A stretch of 16,273 nucleotides of DNA from Bacillota bacterium (GCA_017547345.1 JAFYPY010000160.1:1-16273), one strand, 5' to 3'. Shown: positions 6,248 to 14,367, counted from the stretch's first letter. Numbers and translations are program-made. Notes: generated from the sequence alone by a model not told the origin.

Positions 6248-6835
6248 TTAGTCCTCCAATAGTGTTTCCATTACAGCTAGAAGCTTATCGTGTCCGGACT
6301 TCTTCAATGAAGAAATCGGAATAACTATATCTTCAGGATTTAACTGAAGAGTCTTTCTGATTACGCTAATGCACTTTTGCATTTCATTACGAGAAACTTT
6401 GTCAGCCTTTGTAGCAACTACAATGCCGTCAAAGCCGTAATGTCTTAAATACTCGTACATCTGAACGTCCTGCGCGGACGGAGCATGTCTAATGTCAACA
6501 AGCTGAATAACCTTCTTTAGGCCCTGTCTTTTCTGGAAATATTCTTCCATCATAGGACCCCAGTCCTTGCTCATTGATTTAGAAACTTTAGCATAGCCAT
6601 ATCCTGGTAAGTCAACTATTCTAAACTGTTTGTTAACTCTATAGAAGTTAATAGTTCTAGTCTTACCGGGGCTTCCTGATACTCTTGCTAAACTCTTTCG
6701 ATTAGTAAGTAGGTTTAACAAGGAAGACTTGCCTACGTTGGAACGTCCAGCAAAGGCAATCTCCGGTGTGTCATCTACCGGATACTGAGATGCTTTTACG
6801 GCTACAGCTTCTAATTCTGCTTCTTTTATTATCAT
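6248..6835 (-). CDS. engB: Ribosome biogenesis GTP-binding protein EngB (YsxC/YihA)
   Basis: Small TRAFAC-class GTPase needed for late assembly of the large ribosomal subunit in Firmicutes. All G motifs are visible in 195 residues (normal length): G1 GRSNVGKSS (30-38), G2 within PGKTRTINF (56-64), G3 DLPGYG (75-80), G4 TKAD (142-145) and G5 around ISS (174-176). The DLPGYGYAKV stretch is diagnostic for EngB among the GTPases. It starts 10 bases after the lon stop with a modest AAGG ribosome site, so it is cotranscribed with lon, the usual arrangement in this phylum. It is coupled to the DUF1232 gene downstream. Confidence 0.96.
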   Translation of the reverse strand: MIIKEAELEAVAVKASQYPVDDTPEIAFAGRSNVGKSSLLNLLTNRKSLARVSGSPGKTRTINFYRVNKQFRIVDLPGYGYAKVSKSMSKDWGPMMEEYFQKRQGLKKVIQLVDIRHAPSAQDVQMYEYLRHYGFDGIVVATKADKVSRNEMQKCISVIRKTLQLNPEDIVIPISSLKKSGHDKLLAVMETLLED

Positions 6836-6845
6836 ACTACAAACC

Positions 6846-9155
6846 TTATCTTTCTTCTAGTGCATATTTTAATGCTTCTTTGGCTTTTTCCAAAAGAATG
6901 AAGTTTAATTGCTTCTTAACTGACTGCGGAATATCGTCGATATCAGCTTTGTTATCTGCAGGAAGAAGGATAGTTCTAATTCCCGCTCTGTGTGCTGCTA
7001 ATACCTTTTCCTTGATGCCACCCACAGGAAGAACTCTTCCTCTAAGCGTGATTTCACCAGTCATCGCAACATCCTTTCTAACAGGCACGCCTGTCAATGT
7101 AGACATCGCGGAAGTAAACATTGTTACGCCTGCAGATGGACCATCCTTTGGAACAGCTCCTTCCGGAACATGTACATGCAGGTCATATTTCTTATGGAAA
7201 TCTTCTTCGATATCGTATTCTTTTGCAATAGAACGAATATATGTAATAGCTGTCTTTGCAGATTCCTGCATAACATCTCCAAGCTGACCTGTAAGTTCAA
7301 TCTTGCCTGTACCTGGAACTAAAGCAGTTTCGATAAATAATGTATCGCCGCCTACCTGTGTCCAAGCCATACCTGTTGATACGCCAACTTCACTTTCGTC
7401 CTTCATTAAATCAAATCTATATCTGTGCTTTCCTAAGTAACCTTCTAAAGACGCCGGTGTCAGTCTATAACTCTGTGCTTTCTTTGCTACAATCTTTCTA
7501 GCAACCTTACGGCATAGGCTTCCGATTTCTCTTTCTAGATTTCTTACGCCGGATTCTCTAGTATAGTAATTGATTAAATCTCTAATAGCCTTTTCGCTGA
7601 TTGCGAAGTTCTTTTTCTTTAATCCGTGAGCCTTCATCTGCTTAGGAACAAGATACTTCTGCGCAATCTTAACCTTCTCCTCTTCAGTGTAACCGGAAAC
7701 TTGGATAACTTCCATTCTATCAAGGAGTGGTCTTGGTATAGTTTCTGTGCTATTAGCAGTCGTGATGAACATTACTTTTGATAAGTCGAAAGGTACTTCA
7801 AGGAAGTGATCCGTAAATTCCTTGTTCTGCTCTGGGTCTAAAACTTCAAGTAAAGCTGAAGCCGGGTCTCCCTTAAAATCAGAACCGATTTTGTCCACTT
7901 CATCAAATAAGAATAGTGGATTATCGCTTCCAGCGTCTTTAATTGCACTGATAATACGACCAGGAATAGCTCCTATATATGTCCTTCTGTGACCTCTGAT
8001 TTCTGCCTCATCTCGAACACCGCCAAGAGACATTCTAACGAAATCTCTTCCTGTCGCTCTTGCGATAGATCTTGCAATAGATGTCTTACCAACCCCTGGA
8101 GGCCCTACAAGACAAATGATAGGCCCTTTTAACCCCTTGGAAAGGTGTACAACTGCAAGATATTCTAAGATTCTTTCCTTAACCTTATCAAGACCGTAAT
8201 GATCTTCGTCTAAGATTTTTTCTGCCTTTCGGATGTCGGAATTTGTCTTTGCTGACTTATTCCATGGGAGTGAAACGATAGTCTCAACATAGTTTCTGAT
8301 TACTCCACTTTCTGCAGAAGATGGCATCATCTTAGTAAATTTATTGATTTCCTTAAGCACTTTTTCTTCGATTTTTGGATCAAGTTTTAGCGCCTTAAGT
8401 TTATCTTCCCATTCTTTTGCCTCTGTTATAGCGTCTTCTCCATAACCAAGTTCATTCTGGATTACCTTCATCTGCTCACGAAGGTAGTACTCCTTTTGAT
8501 TCTGTTTTACGCTTTCTTGAACCTGTTGACTAAGCTGCTTTTCTAAACGCAAAATCTGATTTTCTTCGAATATGATTCTATTTAAGATAGTCAGTCTTTC
8601 TTTTACATCTAGTGCTTCTAAGACTTCCTGCTTCTTGTCGACCTCAACATCTAGCTGAATTGCGATAGTGTCTGCTACCATATCCGCATTATCCATAATC
8701 ACGGAAAGATCATACATATCTGTCTTAATCGCAGGATTTAACTGTATGTATTCGTCAAAAGTGTTTAGAACTACTCTAAGCATAGCCTGAGTTTCAAGAT
8801 CATCCTCTTGGGCTGTAATTGTCTCTAAAATTTCTAAATCCACAGCAATAAAAGGATCTTCCGAAACAACTTCTTTAATAGCGGCTCTATCTAAACCTTC
8901 AACTAAAACTCTAACGGTATCTCCCTGAATTTTAAGCATCTGCTTAATCTTCACAACGGTACCTACTCTATAGTAATCATCCTCTGTGGGAATGAGTATA
9001 TTCTCGTCTTTTTGGGAGGCTACAAAGAGTAATTTGTCGCTGCCCATAGCTGCTTCCAGTGCTTTTATCGACTTCTCTCTGCCTACATCAAAGTGCAGAA
9101 CTGTATTTGGAAAAATAAGCAGTCCTCTTAAAGGAATGCATGGCATTGCATTCAT
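6846..9155 (-). CDS. lon: ATP-dependent protease Lon
   Basis: Cytosolic homo-oligomeric AAA+ serine protease that degrades misfolded and regulatory proteins. From MNAMPCIPLRG the protein has 769 residues. It has an N-terminal LON substrate domain (~1-190), a coiled-coil linker (~190-300), Walker A GPPGVGKT (351-358), Walker B LFLFDE (414-419), the arginine-finger region near RPLLDRME, and an S16 protease domain with the Ser/Lys dyad S674 (PKDGPSAG) and K715 (GGIKEK). The start at 9155 is preferred because AAAGGGGGA lies upstream at proper spacing. A further in-frame extension to a TTG at 9188 would fall inside the clpX terminator hairpin. No promoter fits in the 52-base gap to clpX, so expression probably depends on read-through. 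engB follows after 10 bases. Confidence 0.96.
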   Translation of the reverse strand: MNAMPCIPLRGLLIFPNTVLHFDVGREKSIKALEAAMGSDKLLFVASQKDENILIPTEDDYYRVGTVVKIKQMLKIQGDTVRVLVEGLDRAAIKEVVSEDPFIAVDLEILETITAQEDDLETQAMLRVVLNTFDEYIQLNPAIKTDMYDLSVIMDNADMVADTIAIQLDVEVDKKQEVLEALDVKERLTILNRIIFEENQILRLEKQLSQQVQESVKQNQKEYYLREQMKVIQNELGYGEDAITEAKEWEDKLKALKLDPKIEEKVLKEINKFTKMMPSSAESGVIRNYVETIVSLPWNKSAKTNSDIRKAEKILDEDHYGLDKVKERILEYLAVVHLSKGLKGPIICLVGPPGVGKTSIARSIARATGRDFVRMSLGGVRDEAEIRGHRRTYIGAIPGRIISAIKDAGSDNPLFLFDEVDKIGSDFKGDPASALLEVLDPEQNKEFTDHFLEVPFDLSKVMFITTANSTETIPRPLLDRMEVIQVSGYTEEEKVKIAQKYLVPKQMKAHGLKKKNFAISEKAIRDLINYYTRESGVRNLEREIGSLCRKVARKIVAKKAQSYRLTPASLEGYLGKHRYRFDLMKDESEVGVSTGMAWTQVGGDTLFIETALVPGTGKIELTGQLGDVMQESAKTAITYIRSIAKEYDIEEDFHKKYDLHVHVPEGAVPKDGPSAGVTMFTSAMSTLTGVPVRKDVAMTGEITLRGRVLPVGGIKEKVLAAHRAGIRTILLPADNKADIDDIPQSVKKQLNFILLEKAKEALKYALEER

Positions 9156-9179
9156 GGTGCGTCCCCCTTTCTTTTTCTT

Positions 9180-9209
9180 AAAAAACAAGGCGACCGAAGT
9201 CGCCTTGTT
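9180..9209 (-). terminator. UUCG-capped terminator between clpX and lon
   Basis: On the minus strand AACAAGGCGAC (9209-9199), loop TTCG (9198-9195) and GTCGCCTTGTT (9194-9184) form a perfect 11-bp stem with an extra-stable C(UUCG)G loop. A six-T tract follows (9185-9180). The clpX stop codon TAA lies at the 5' edge of the hairpin, so ribosomes finishing clpX would cover it. The lon ribosome site follows about 15 bases later. Confidence 0.9.
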
Positions 9210-10491
9210 ATGAAGCGTTTGCTTCTTGATCTTTTAATTCTTCGCCGGAAGAAAGTATAAGTGTCGGTCTTGTATGATTTTCGATAGTATCCTTAGTGAT
9301 GATGCATTTCTCAACATCATCTCTTGAAGGAATATCGTACATAATATCTGTCATTACTCCTTCTAGGATTCCTCTAAGACCTCTTGCTCCCGTCTTTCTT
9401 TCGATAGCCTGCTTTGCTACCGTCTTGATTGCTTCATCGTCCATTTCAAGTTCAACACCATCCATGGAAAGAAGTTTTTTGTACTGTTTAAGAAGTGCGT
9501 TCTTTGGTTCTTTAATAATTCTTACTAAAGCCTCTTCTGAAAGTTCTTCTAAAGTAACGATTACAGGAAGTCTACCGATAAATTCAGGAATAAGTCCAAA
9601 CTTTAGCAAGTCTTCAGACTGTACTTTTGTAAGCAACTGGCCTGATTCTTCCTTCTGAACCTTGATTTCTGAATTGAATCCGATAACCTTATCACCCATT
9701 CTACGCTGGATAATCTTGTTAAGACCATCGAATGCGCCACCACAAATGAAAAGTACATTTGTAGTATCGAACTGGATGAATTCCTGATGTGGATGCTTAC
9801 GTCCTCCTTGCGGCGGAACATTAGCAACCGTTCCTTCTAAAATCTTTAGAAGAGCCTGCTGAACGCCTTCTCCACTTACGTCTCTAGTAATTGACGGATT
9901 ATCAGACTTTCTGGCAATCTTGTCAATTTCGTCCACGTATATGATACCCTTTTGGGCTTTTTCTACATCGTAGTCAGCTGCCTGCAGAAGTTTAAGTAAA
10001 ATATTCTCTACGTCTTCCCCTACATAACCCGCTTCAGTCAAAGCAGTGGCATCTGCAATGGCAAAAGGTACATCCAGAATCTTTGCAAGAGTCTGTGCAA
10101 GAAGAGTCTTACCTGAACCTGTTGGTCCAATCATAACGATGTTACTCTTTTGAAGTTCCACATCATCATCTTCTGCTGCCTTATGCCCGTTAATTCTCTT
10201 GTAATGGTTATATACAGCTACCGCTAAAGCTTTTTTTGCTCTATCCTGTTCAATTACATAATCGGACAAGATTTCTGAAATCTCTCTAGGCTTAGGAAGC
10301 TTATATCCGTCTTTGTGTCCTTGTGTTGGCTTAGCCTCTGCCTCCGCACCTTCTTTAAGAACGTCCTGACAAATAGCGATACATTCGTCGCAAATATAAA
10401 CTCCAGGGCCTGCCACTAGGCGTGCTACCTGGCTCTGAGGTTTCCCGCAAAAAGAGCATCTAAGCTGTTTATTTTCATCATATTTGCTCAT
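9208..10491 (-). CDS. clpX: ATP-dependent Clp protease unfoldase subunit ClpX
   Basis: AAA+ hexamer that unfolds tagged substrates and feeds them into ClpP. The 427-residue protein has the N-terminal zinc-binding domain with C12, C15, C34 and C37 (RCSFCGK and YICDEC), Walker A GPTGSGKT (122-129), pore loop GYVG (155-158), Walker B IIYVDEID (183-190), the ClpP-docking IGF tripeptide (270-272) and sensor-2 GARGLRG. All parts needed for partnership with ClpP are present. It starts 17 bases after the clpP stop. The ribosome site GGGGGA is 12 bases from the ATG, longer than optimal, so coupling to clpP translation is likely. Its stop codon lies at the edge of a strong terminator. Confidence 0.97.
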   Translation of the reverse strand: MSKYDENKQLRCSFCGKPQSQVARLVAGPGVYICDECIAICQDVLKEGAEAEAKPTQGHKDGYKLPKPREISEILSDYVIEQDRAKKALAVAVYNHYKRINGHKAAEDDDVELQKSNIVMIGPTGSGKTLLAQTLAKILDVPFAIADATALTEAGYVGEDVENILLKLLQAADYDVEKAQKGIIYVDEIDKIARKSDNPSITRDVSGEGVQQALLKILEGTVANVPPQGGRKHPHQEFIQFDTTNVLFICGGAFDGLNKIIQRRMGDKVIGFNSEIKVQKEESGQLLTKVQSEDLLKFGLIPEFIGRLPVIVTLEELSEEALVRIIKEPKNALLKQYKKLLSMDGVELEMDDEAIKTVAKQAIERKTGARGLRGILEGVMTDIMYDIPSRDDVEKCIITKDTIENHTRPTLILSSGEELKDQEANAS

Positions 10492-10508
10492 ATCTTGAAA
10501 ATATCCCC

Positions 10509-11090
10509 CTATCTAGATGTGATAACTCTGTCAATTAATCCATATTCACAAGCTTCGCTTGCACTCATAAAGTTATCTCTATCTGTATCTTGCGCAACCT
10601 TTTCGTAATCCTGACCGGAATTTTCGGCCATGATTCTGTTTAACTTTTCTTTTGTCTTGAGTATCCAGTCAGCATGAATCTTAATATCAGATGCCTGACC
10701 TCTAACTCCACCTAAAGGCTGATGAATCATAATCTCCGCATTTGGAAGAGCCATTCTCTTTCCCTTTGCCCCTGAAGAAAGAAGGAAAGCCCCCATGCTT
10801 GCCGCCATACCTACGCAAATTGTTGATACATCTGGCTTAATATACTGCATTGTATCATAAATAGCCATGCCTGCTGTAACTGAGCCACCAGGGCTATTGA
10901 TATAGATACAGATATCCTTGTCAGGATCTTCTGCTTCTAAGAACAATAGCTGCGCAACAACTACGCTTGCAACATGATCGTTGATTTCTTCTCCAAGGAA
11001 AATGATTCTGTCCTTTAATAGTCTAGAATAAATATCGTATGATCTTTCTCCTCTTGAAGTCTGTTCAATTACATATGGTACTAAAGCCAT
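10509..11090 (-). CDS. clpP: ATP-dependent Clp protease proteolytic subunit ClpP
   Basis: Serine protease forming the double-heptameric chamber that works with ClpX. From [15 protein letters not shown] the protein has 193 residues, matching the family, with the catalytic triad S98 (GMAASMGAF), H123 (MIHQPLGG) and D172 (TDRDNFMSA). The mature-type N-terminus starts almost at once, as in Bacillus ClpP. The start at 11090 is preferred over one six codons upstream (MERGIK) because AAAGGGG lies 7 bases before it and the homologous proteins begin MxLVPxVIEQ. It lies 57 bases after tig with no visible promoter between, so it is cotranscribed with tig. Confidence 0.97.
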   Translation of the reverse strand: MALVPYVIEQTSRGERSYDIYSRLLKDRIIFLGEEINDHVASVVVAQLLFLEAEDPDKDICIYINSPGGSVTAGMAIYDTMQYIKPDVSTICVGMAASMGAFLLSSGAKGKRMALPNAEIMIHQPLGGVRGQASDIKIHADWILKTKEKLNRIMAENSGQDYEKVAQDTDRDNFMSASEACEYGLIDRVITSR

Positions 11091-11147
11091 CTTTATACCC
11101 CTTTCCAATTGTTCTGTCTCCGTCTAGTGACTGACAAACCTATATCT

Positions 11148-12431
11148 TTATTTTACGTTTGCGTTGTCGTAGATGAACTGGATTGCCTTCTTGATCTGGA
11201 TATCCTTCTTGAACATTGTTAAGTTTTCAGCGCCTAACATGTTCTTGATTTCTTCAACGCTAGTGTTGTACTGCATTGACATCATCTTTAATTCTTCTTC
11301 TAATTCTTCTTCGGATACTTCGATCTTTTCGGCTTCAACAATACCCATTAATAATAGTCTTGTCTTAACCTGTCTTTCAGCATCTGGTCTTAATTCTTCC
11401 TTGAATTCAGCGATGTTCTTACCGATGAAACCTAAGTACTGATCTACAGACATACCCTGGTAACGAAGCTGCTGATTTAGTTCGTGAATCATTCTTTCGA
11501 TTTCGTCAGCTACCATTACTGCAGGAACTTCGATATCGTTAGCTTCTACGATCTTTTCTAATGCCTTATCCTGCATCTGAGTTACAGCACCAGCTTCAGC
11601 ATACTTTTCTAGTTTTTCTCTAGTTGCTGCTTTTAATTCATCTAATGTATCAAATTCGCTTACATCTTTTGCGAATTCGTCATCTAGTTCAGGAAGCTGT
11701 TCTTCCTTGATTTCGTGTACTAGGCAGTGGAATACTGCTTCCTTACCTGCTAGATCAGGCGCATGGTATTCTTCTGGGAATGTAACAACTACATCTCTCT
11801 TTTCGCCAGGTGTTGCGCCAACTAACTGTTCTTCGAATCCAGGGATGAACATACCGGAGCCAAGTCTTAATTCCTGTCTTTCAGCTGTGCCGCCTTCGAA
11901 CTGTTCTTCGCCAACGAATCCAGCGTAGTCAAATAAAACTGTGTCGCCTTCCTTAGCTTCTCTTTCAACAAGAACTACTCTTGCGTTTCTCTTCTGAAGC
12001 TGCTGGATGTCTCTTTCAACATCTTCATCCTTAACTTCATTAACAATCTTTTCGATTTCTACGCCCTTGTAGTCCTTAACTTCTACAACTGGGTAGCAGT
12101 CTACGGAAATTGTAGCTGTGAAACCTTCACCCTTCTTAATTTCGCTGAATTCAGCAGATGGGCTATCGATAACTTCTAGTTCTAATTCCATTAATGCCTT
12201 GATGTAGTTTTCTCTGAATAATTCGTCGATTGCATCTTCAAAGAATACGCCTTCACCAAATCTCTTTTCGATGATGCTTCTAGGAGCTTTGCCCTTTCTG
12301 AAACCATCAACTACGAACTTACCCTTGTTAGCCTGGTAAGCCTTTACCTGTGCTGCTTCAAATTCTTCAGCAGTAAATTCCATTGTAAATTTAACATTGT
12401 TTTTTTCTCTTGAAATAAATGTTGCTTTCAT
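11148..12431 (-). CDS. tig: Trigger factor, ribosome-associated chaperone
   Basis: First chaperone met by nascent chains at the ribosome exit tunnel, with peptidyl-prolyl isomerase activity. The 427-residue protein has the ribosome-binding signature GFRKGKAPR (43-51), an FKBP-like domain around residues 150-235 (DTVLFDYAGFVGEEQFEGG through the LGSGMFIPGFEEQLVG stretch) and a long helical, acidic/lysine-rich C-terminal arm domain. AGGAGG lies about 10 bases before the ATG. It is the first gene of the quality-control unit tig-clpP-clpX-lon, an order conserved in Firmicutes, and has its own promoter near 12.5 kb. Confidence 0.97.
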   Translation of the reverse strand: MKATFISREKNNVKFTMEFTAEEFEAAQVKAYQANKGKFVVDGFRKGKAPRSIIEKRFGEGVFFEDAIDELFRENYIKALMELELEVIDSPSAEFSEIKKGEGFTATISVDCYPVVEVKDYKGVEIEKIVNEVKDEDVERDIQQLQKRNARVVLVEREAKEGDTVLFDYAGFVGEEQFEGGTAERQELRLGSGMFIPGFEEQLVGATPGEKRDVVVTFPEEYHAPDLAGKEAVFHCLVHEIKEEQLPELDDEFAKDVSEFDTLDELKAATREKLEKYAEAGAVTQMQDKALEKIVEANDIEVPAVMVADEIERMIHELNQQLRYQGMSVDQYLGFIGKNIAEFKEELRPDAERQVKTRLLLMGIVEAEKIEVSEEELEEELKMMSMQYNTSVEEIKNMLGAENLTMFKKDIQIKKAIQFIYDNANVK

Positions 12432-12481
12432 TAAATTCTATCCTCCTAAAATTCCGTAAAAACAACGGACAATTGCAAAAT

Positions 12482-12510
12482 ATTATAACTCTTTTTGCAA
12501 ATAAAGTAAA
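12482..12510 (-). promoter_or_regulatory. Promoter of tig and the downstream protease genes
   Basis: On the minus strand a perfect -10 TATAAT (12487-12482) is preceded at 17 bases by TTTACT (12510-12505), a fair -35. Very A/T-rich sequence upstream (12511-12600) could act as an UP element. No CIRCE (TTAGCACTC inverted repeat) or CtsR-type tandem repeat is visible, so expression is probably largely constitutive. The rest of the 220-base gap to the CYTH gene holds only this promoter and the upstream terminator. Confidence 0.72.
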
Positions 12511-12614
12511 GGTTTATGGATGATTTTATTGATTTTTGCATGTATTTTTTAAAAAACACCCTTTTATTTCAAAAATATACCTCAAATTACAACTTCTCAA
12601 ACTATTTTAGCAAT

Positions 12615-12641
12615 AAAAAAGACTGCCAAATAGCAGCCTTT
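12615..12641 (-). terminator. Intrinsic terminator after the CYTH gene
   Basis: On the minus strand AAAGGCTGC (12641-12633) pairs with GCAGTCTTT (12626-12618) with one G-U pair over a six-base loop, followed by a run of T residues (12620-12615). It begins 11 bases after the stop codon and separates this unit from the tig promoter. Confidence 0.88.
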
Positions 12642-12651
12642 ACTATATTAT

Positions 12652-13287
12652 TTACATGTTTTCTTTCTTATATCCTAGTAATTCCAGTCCAACTTGGAAC
12701 TTGCTCTTGGATCCTTCAACAAGATTATACTTAGTAGCCAGTTCTCTTCCAAGTTCAATCATGTCCTCCTTGTCGCCTGAATAAAGTTCCACTTCCAGTT
12801 CAGAAATTGGAGCAGTACCCTTTTCTGTCACTATTTCACCAACATCTAAAGAAACAACATTGATGCTTTTACCCGTATCAACCCTCATCTGTTTTCTAAT
12901 GCAGTTAGCTTCCAAAAGGGCTCTCAAAGGCTTATCTCCCGCTGCCTTTTCTATGATGTCATATATTTCGCTGCCCTTGAAGATATCCAATGAAGGTTCT
13001 TTTGCATAATTTTCATCAACAGTAACGTTCAATTCACCTCTCATATGAAGTCCGTGTTCTACCTTGCCTCCCCATTTCAAAGTGGCTACAGGTTGAGCGT
13101 TTTCTCTTCTAATTCTAAAAGCAATACCGCTATTGCAAAGATCCAGGTCCTCAGTATCAAAATAAGTAGCTTGCATTTTGATTTCTTCGAGGCTTCCTTC
13201 ATCCATAATCTCGGCTAAATGCTTGTCGCCTAAAATCTTCTCTCTCGCAATGGGTTCTTCAACTAGAAATTTTAATTCTACTTCCAT
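12652..13287 (-). CDS. CYTH-domain protein (triphosphate tunnel metalloenzyme family)
   Basis: A 211-residue member of the CYTH superfamily, whose bacterial members are often inorganic triphosphatases or of unknown substrate (class IV adenylate cyclases and thiamine triphosphatases are related). The ExExK metal/phosphate signature is intact at the very N-terminus (E2, E4, K6 in MEVELKFLVE). TYFDTEDL (41-48), paired arginines in FRIRRE (R58, R60) and K71 in TLKWGGK add tunnel-lining charges. ELEVELYSGD later fits the acidic strand of the fold. The start at 13287 follows AGGAG with proper spacing and places the signature at residues 2-6 as is usual. An in-frame ATG eight codons earlier (MIHTRRKV) lacks a site. 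Substrate cannot be told. Confidence 0.88.
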   Translation of the reverse strand: MEVELKFLVEEPIAREKILGDKHLAEIMDEGSLEEIKMQATYFDTEDLDLCNSGIAFRIRRENAQPVATLKWGGKVEHGLHMRGELNVTVDENYAKEPSLDIFKGSEIYDIIEKAAGDKPLRALLEANCIRKQMRVDTGKSINVVSLDVGEIVTEKGTAPISELEVELYSGDKEDMIELGRELATKYNLVEGSKSKFQVGLELLGYKKENM

Positions 13288-13322
13288 AACTTTTCTCCTA
13301 GTGTGAATCAATATTATTCATA

Positions 13323-13351
13323 TTTTTAGCATATTTTGACAAAATAGTCAA
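13323..13351 (-). promoter_or_regulatory. Probable promoter of the CYTH gene with a small inverted repeat
   Basis: On the minus strand TTGACT (13351-13346), a 17-base spacer and TAAAAA (13328-13323) form a plausible promoter whose -35 overlaps the dapB stop codon. TTGAC (13336-13340) and GTCAA (13347-13351) on the plus strand form a five-base inverted repeat across the -35, which could be an operator or chance. Confidence 0.55.
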
Positions 13352-13974
13352 TTCTTTATGTTCTTTACCAACTTTTTTCCTGCTTCTATAGCTCCTATGG
13401 CAAAAATCTTTTTAGAGAATGCAGTGTGTGTGATTTCGATAACCTCATCGTCTAGTGCATAGTATACGGTATGTTTACCTGGAAGCGTACCCATTCTAAT
13501 GCTTAACACACTATCGTAATCTTTTTCTAATATATCGCATAATGTTTTTGCAGTACCGCTTGGCATATCTATTTTTTTAGTATGATGAAGTTCAAGGACT
13601 TCTACATCGCTTTCAGGCAACAACTCTTTTGCAAGTTCGACTAGTCGTAGCATTGCATCTACCCCTCTAGAAAAATTGCTTTTTCGAAGAACGGGACAAA
13701 TTTTCTTCAAAAACTCTATCAATGACTCATCCTCACTGCTATATCCTGTAGTTCCTATAACAACAGGGATGCTTCCTCCCATCTCGCGACAGTATTCATA
13801 TATACCTTTCATTGCAGACGGATGGCTAAAATCTATAATTAAATCAGCCTTCTTTTTCGGCCAGTTGTTCTTTAGTGGTTCTACCATCAATACTTCATCA
13901 AAATCAGTATCACAAAGGGCGCATTCTTTAACCATATTCCCCATGGCCCCTGTTCCAACAATTATCAAAAACAT
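13348..13974 (-). CDS. dapB: 4-hydroxy-tetrahydrodipicolinate reductase, compact form
   Basis: NAD(P)H-dependent reductase of the diaminopimelate/lysine pathway. Recognisable motifs are the dinucleotide loop GTGAMG (7-12), DFSHPSAM (48-55), GTTG (74-77), SNFSRGVDAML (99-109), and the catalytic/substrate segment ELHHTKKIDMPSGTAK (128-143) with H130/H131 and K134. A terminal HTAF...FAIGAIEAGKKL segment completes it. At 208 residues it is clearly shorter than the usual 240-270. The shortening is mainly between the dinucleotide loop and DFS. The start MFLIIVG at 13974 has AAAGGAG close upstream. The frame opens nine codons earlier (MSCYVKGVF) but without a ribosome site. It is not beside other lysine genes. 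A hairpin overlaps its ribosome site. Confidence 0.9.
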   Translation of the reverse strand: MFLIIVGTGAMGNMVKECALCDTDFDEVLMVEPLKNNWPKKKADLIIDFSHPSAMKGIYEYCREMGGSIPVVIGTTGYSSEDESLIEFLKKICPVLRKSNFSRGVDAMLRLVELAKELLPESDVEVLELHHTKKIDMPSGTAKTLCDILEKDYDSVLSIRMGTLPGKHTVYYALDDEVIEITHTAFSKKIFAIGAIEAGKKLVKNIKN

Positions 13975-13982
13975 AAAAACTC

Positions 13983-14011
13983 CTTTCACATAACATGACA
14001 TTATATGAAAG
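13983..14011. promoter_or_regulatory. Inverted repeat overlapping the dapB ribosome binding site
   Basis: CTTTCACATAA (13983-13993) and TTATATGAAAG (14001-14011) pair over a seven-base centre, 10 of 11 positions matching. In the minus-strand RNA the exception is a G-U pair. The downstream arm includes the AAAG of the AAAGGAG ribosome site (13986-13980). The repeat also contains a TATAAT (14005-14000) without a good -35, so it could be an operator at a promoter or an RNA hairpin masking translation. Confidence 0.5.
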
Positions 14012-14035
14012 AAGTCTTTGTTTATTTCTTAATTT

Positions 14036-14317
14036 TTATTTTTTCTTCGCTAATTCCATAATTTCAGGATACTTTGACATTATATAGTCATATCCCTTTG
14101 GATTATGTGGAATCTTGCAATTGGAACAGTCCTTTACCCCTCCTTCTAGGTACTGGTAGTTTCCTCCACACTTTTCGCCTAATGCATAAAGTGGACAATA
14201 GCAGAACAAACAGTTAAATGTTGAATCATCGCTCACCTGATGGCAAGGGAAGAATTCACATTCTCTATGCTGATTAAACTTATAGTTTTCGGTGTTAAAT
14301 TCCTTAAATTCTTTCAT
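14036..14317 (-). CDS. Small cysteine-rich (probable metal-binding) protein
   Basis: A 93-residue protein with eight cysteines (C20, C25, C36, C39, C41, C50, C64, C67), plus H26 and H71 as further possible ligands. The layout CEFFPCH...FNCLFCYCPLY...CGG...KDCSNCKIPH resembles the cysteine-rich small domain family (zf-like, Pfam PF04071 from memory), whose role is not established. It is probably cytosolic; no signal peptide is visible. The start at 14317 follows AGGGGGA with good spacing and a stop-rich upstream region. An ATG seven codons earlier is not supported by a ribosome site. It lies between a hairpin after the DUF1292 gene and dapB, 61 bases upstream of the dapB start, without a clear promoter of its own. 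Confidence 0.85.
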   Translation of the reverse strand: MKEFKEFNTENYKFNQHRECEFFPCHQVSDDSTFNCLFCYCPLYALGEKCGGNYQYLEGGVKDCSNCKIPHNPKGYDYIMSKYPEIMELAKKK

Positions 14318-14341
14318 TTTTAATCCCCCTATTAACAAATA

Positions 14342-14367
14342 AGGCCCCGTGTTTACACAAAGGGCCT
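14342..14367 (-). terminator. Hairpin after the DUF1292 gene, weak terminator or read-through element
   Basis: On the minus strand AGGCCC (14367-14362) pairs with GGGCCT (14347-14342), with an inner GTG/CAC stem over a TAAA loop. The following TTATTTGTT is a poor T-tract, so termination is probably partial. This would allow transcription into the cysteine-rich gene, which has no clear promoter. Confidence 0.6.

Noticed and set aside
6766..7287. Plus-strand open frame of 173 codons opposite the end of lon and start of engB
   Set aside because: It is antisense to two well-supported genes, with no recognisable domain and low-complexity leucine/serine-rich composition.
9156..9188. Eleven-codon N-terminal extension of lon (MFFKKKKGGRT)
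   Set aside because: It would start at a TTG within the clpX terminator hairpin and would place the lon ribosome site inside the coding region.
9603..9827. Minus-strand frame of 74 codons inside clpX
   Set aside because: It is an alternative frame of an intact, highly conserved gene, without a start signal or domain.
12432..12614. CIRCE or CtsR heat-shock operator before tig/clpP
   Set aside because: No TTAGCACTC/GAGTGCTAA pair and no clear heptad repeat of the CtsR type can be seen on either strand.
12516..12734. Plus-strand frame of 72 codons spanning the tig upstream region
   Set aside because: It runs through the CYTH terminator and into the CYTH gene in antisense, has no ribosome site, and its Phe/Asn-rich content reflects A/T-rich non-coding DNA.
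13975..14035. Lysine riboswitch before dapB
   Set aside because: The stretch is 61 bases, far too short for the class, and contains only one simple hairpin.
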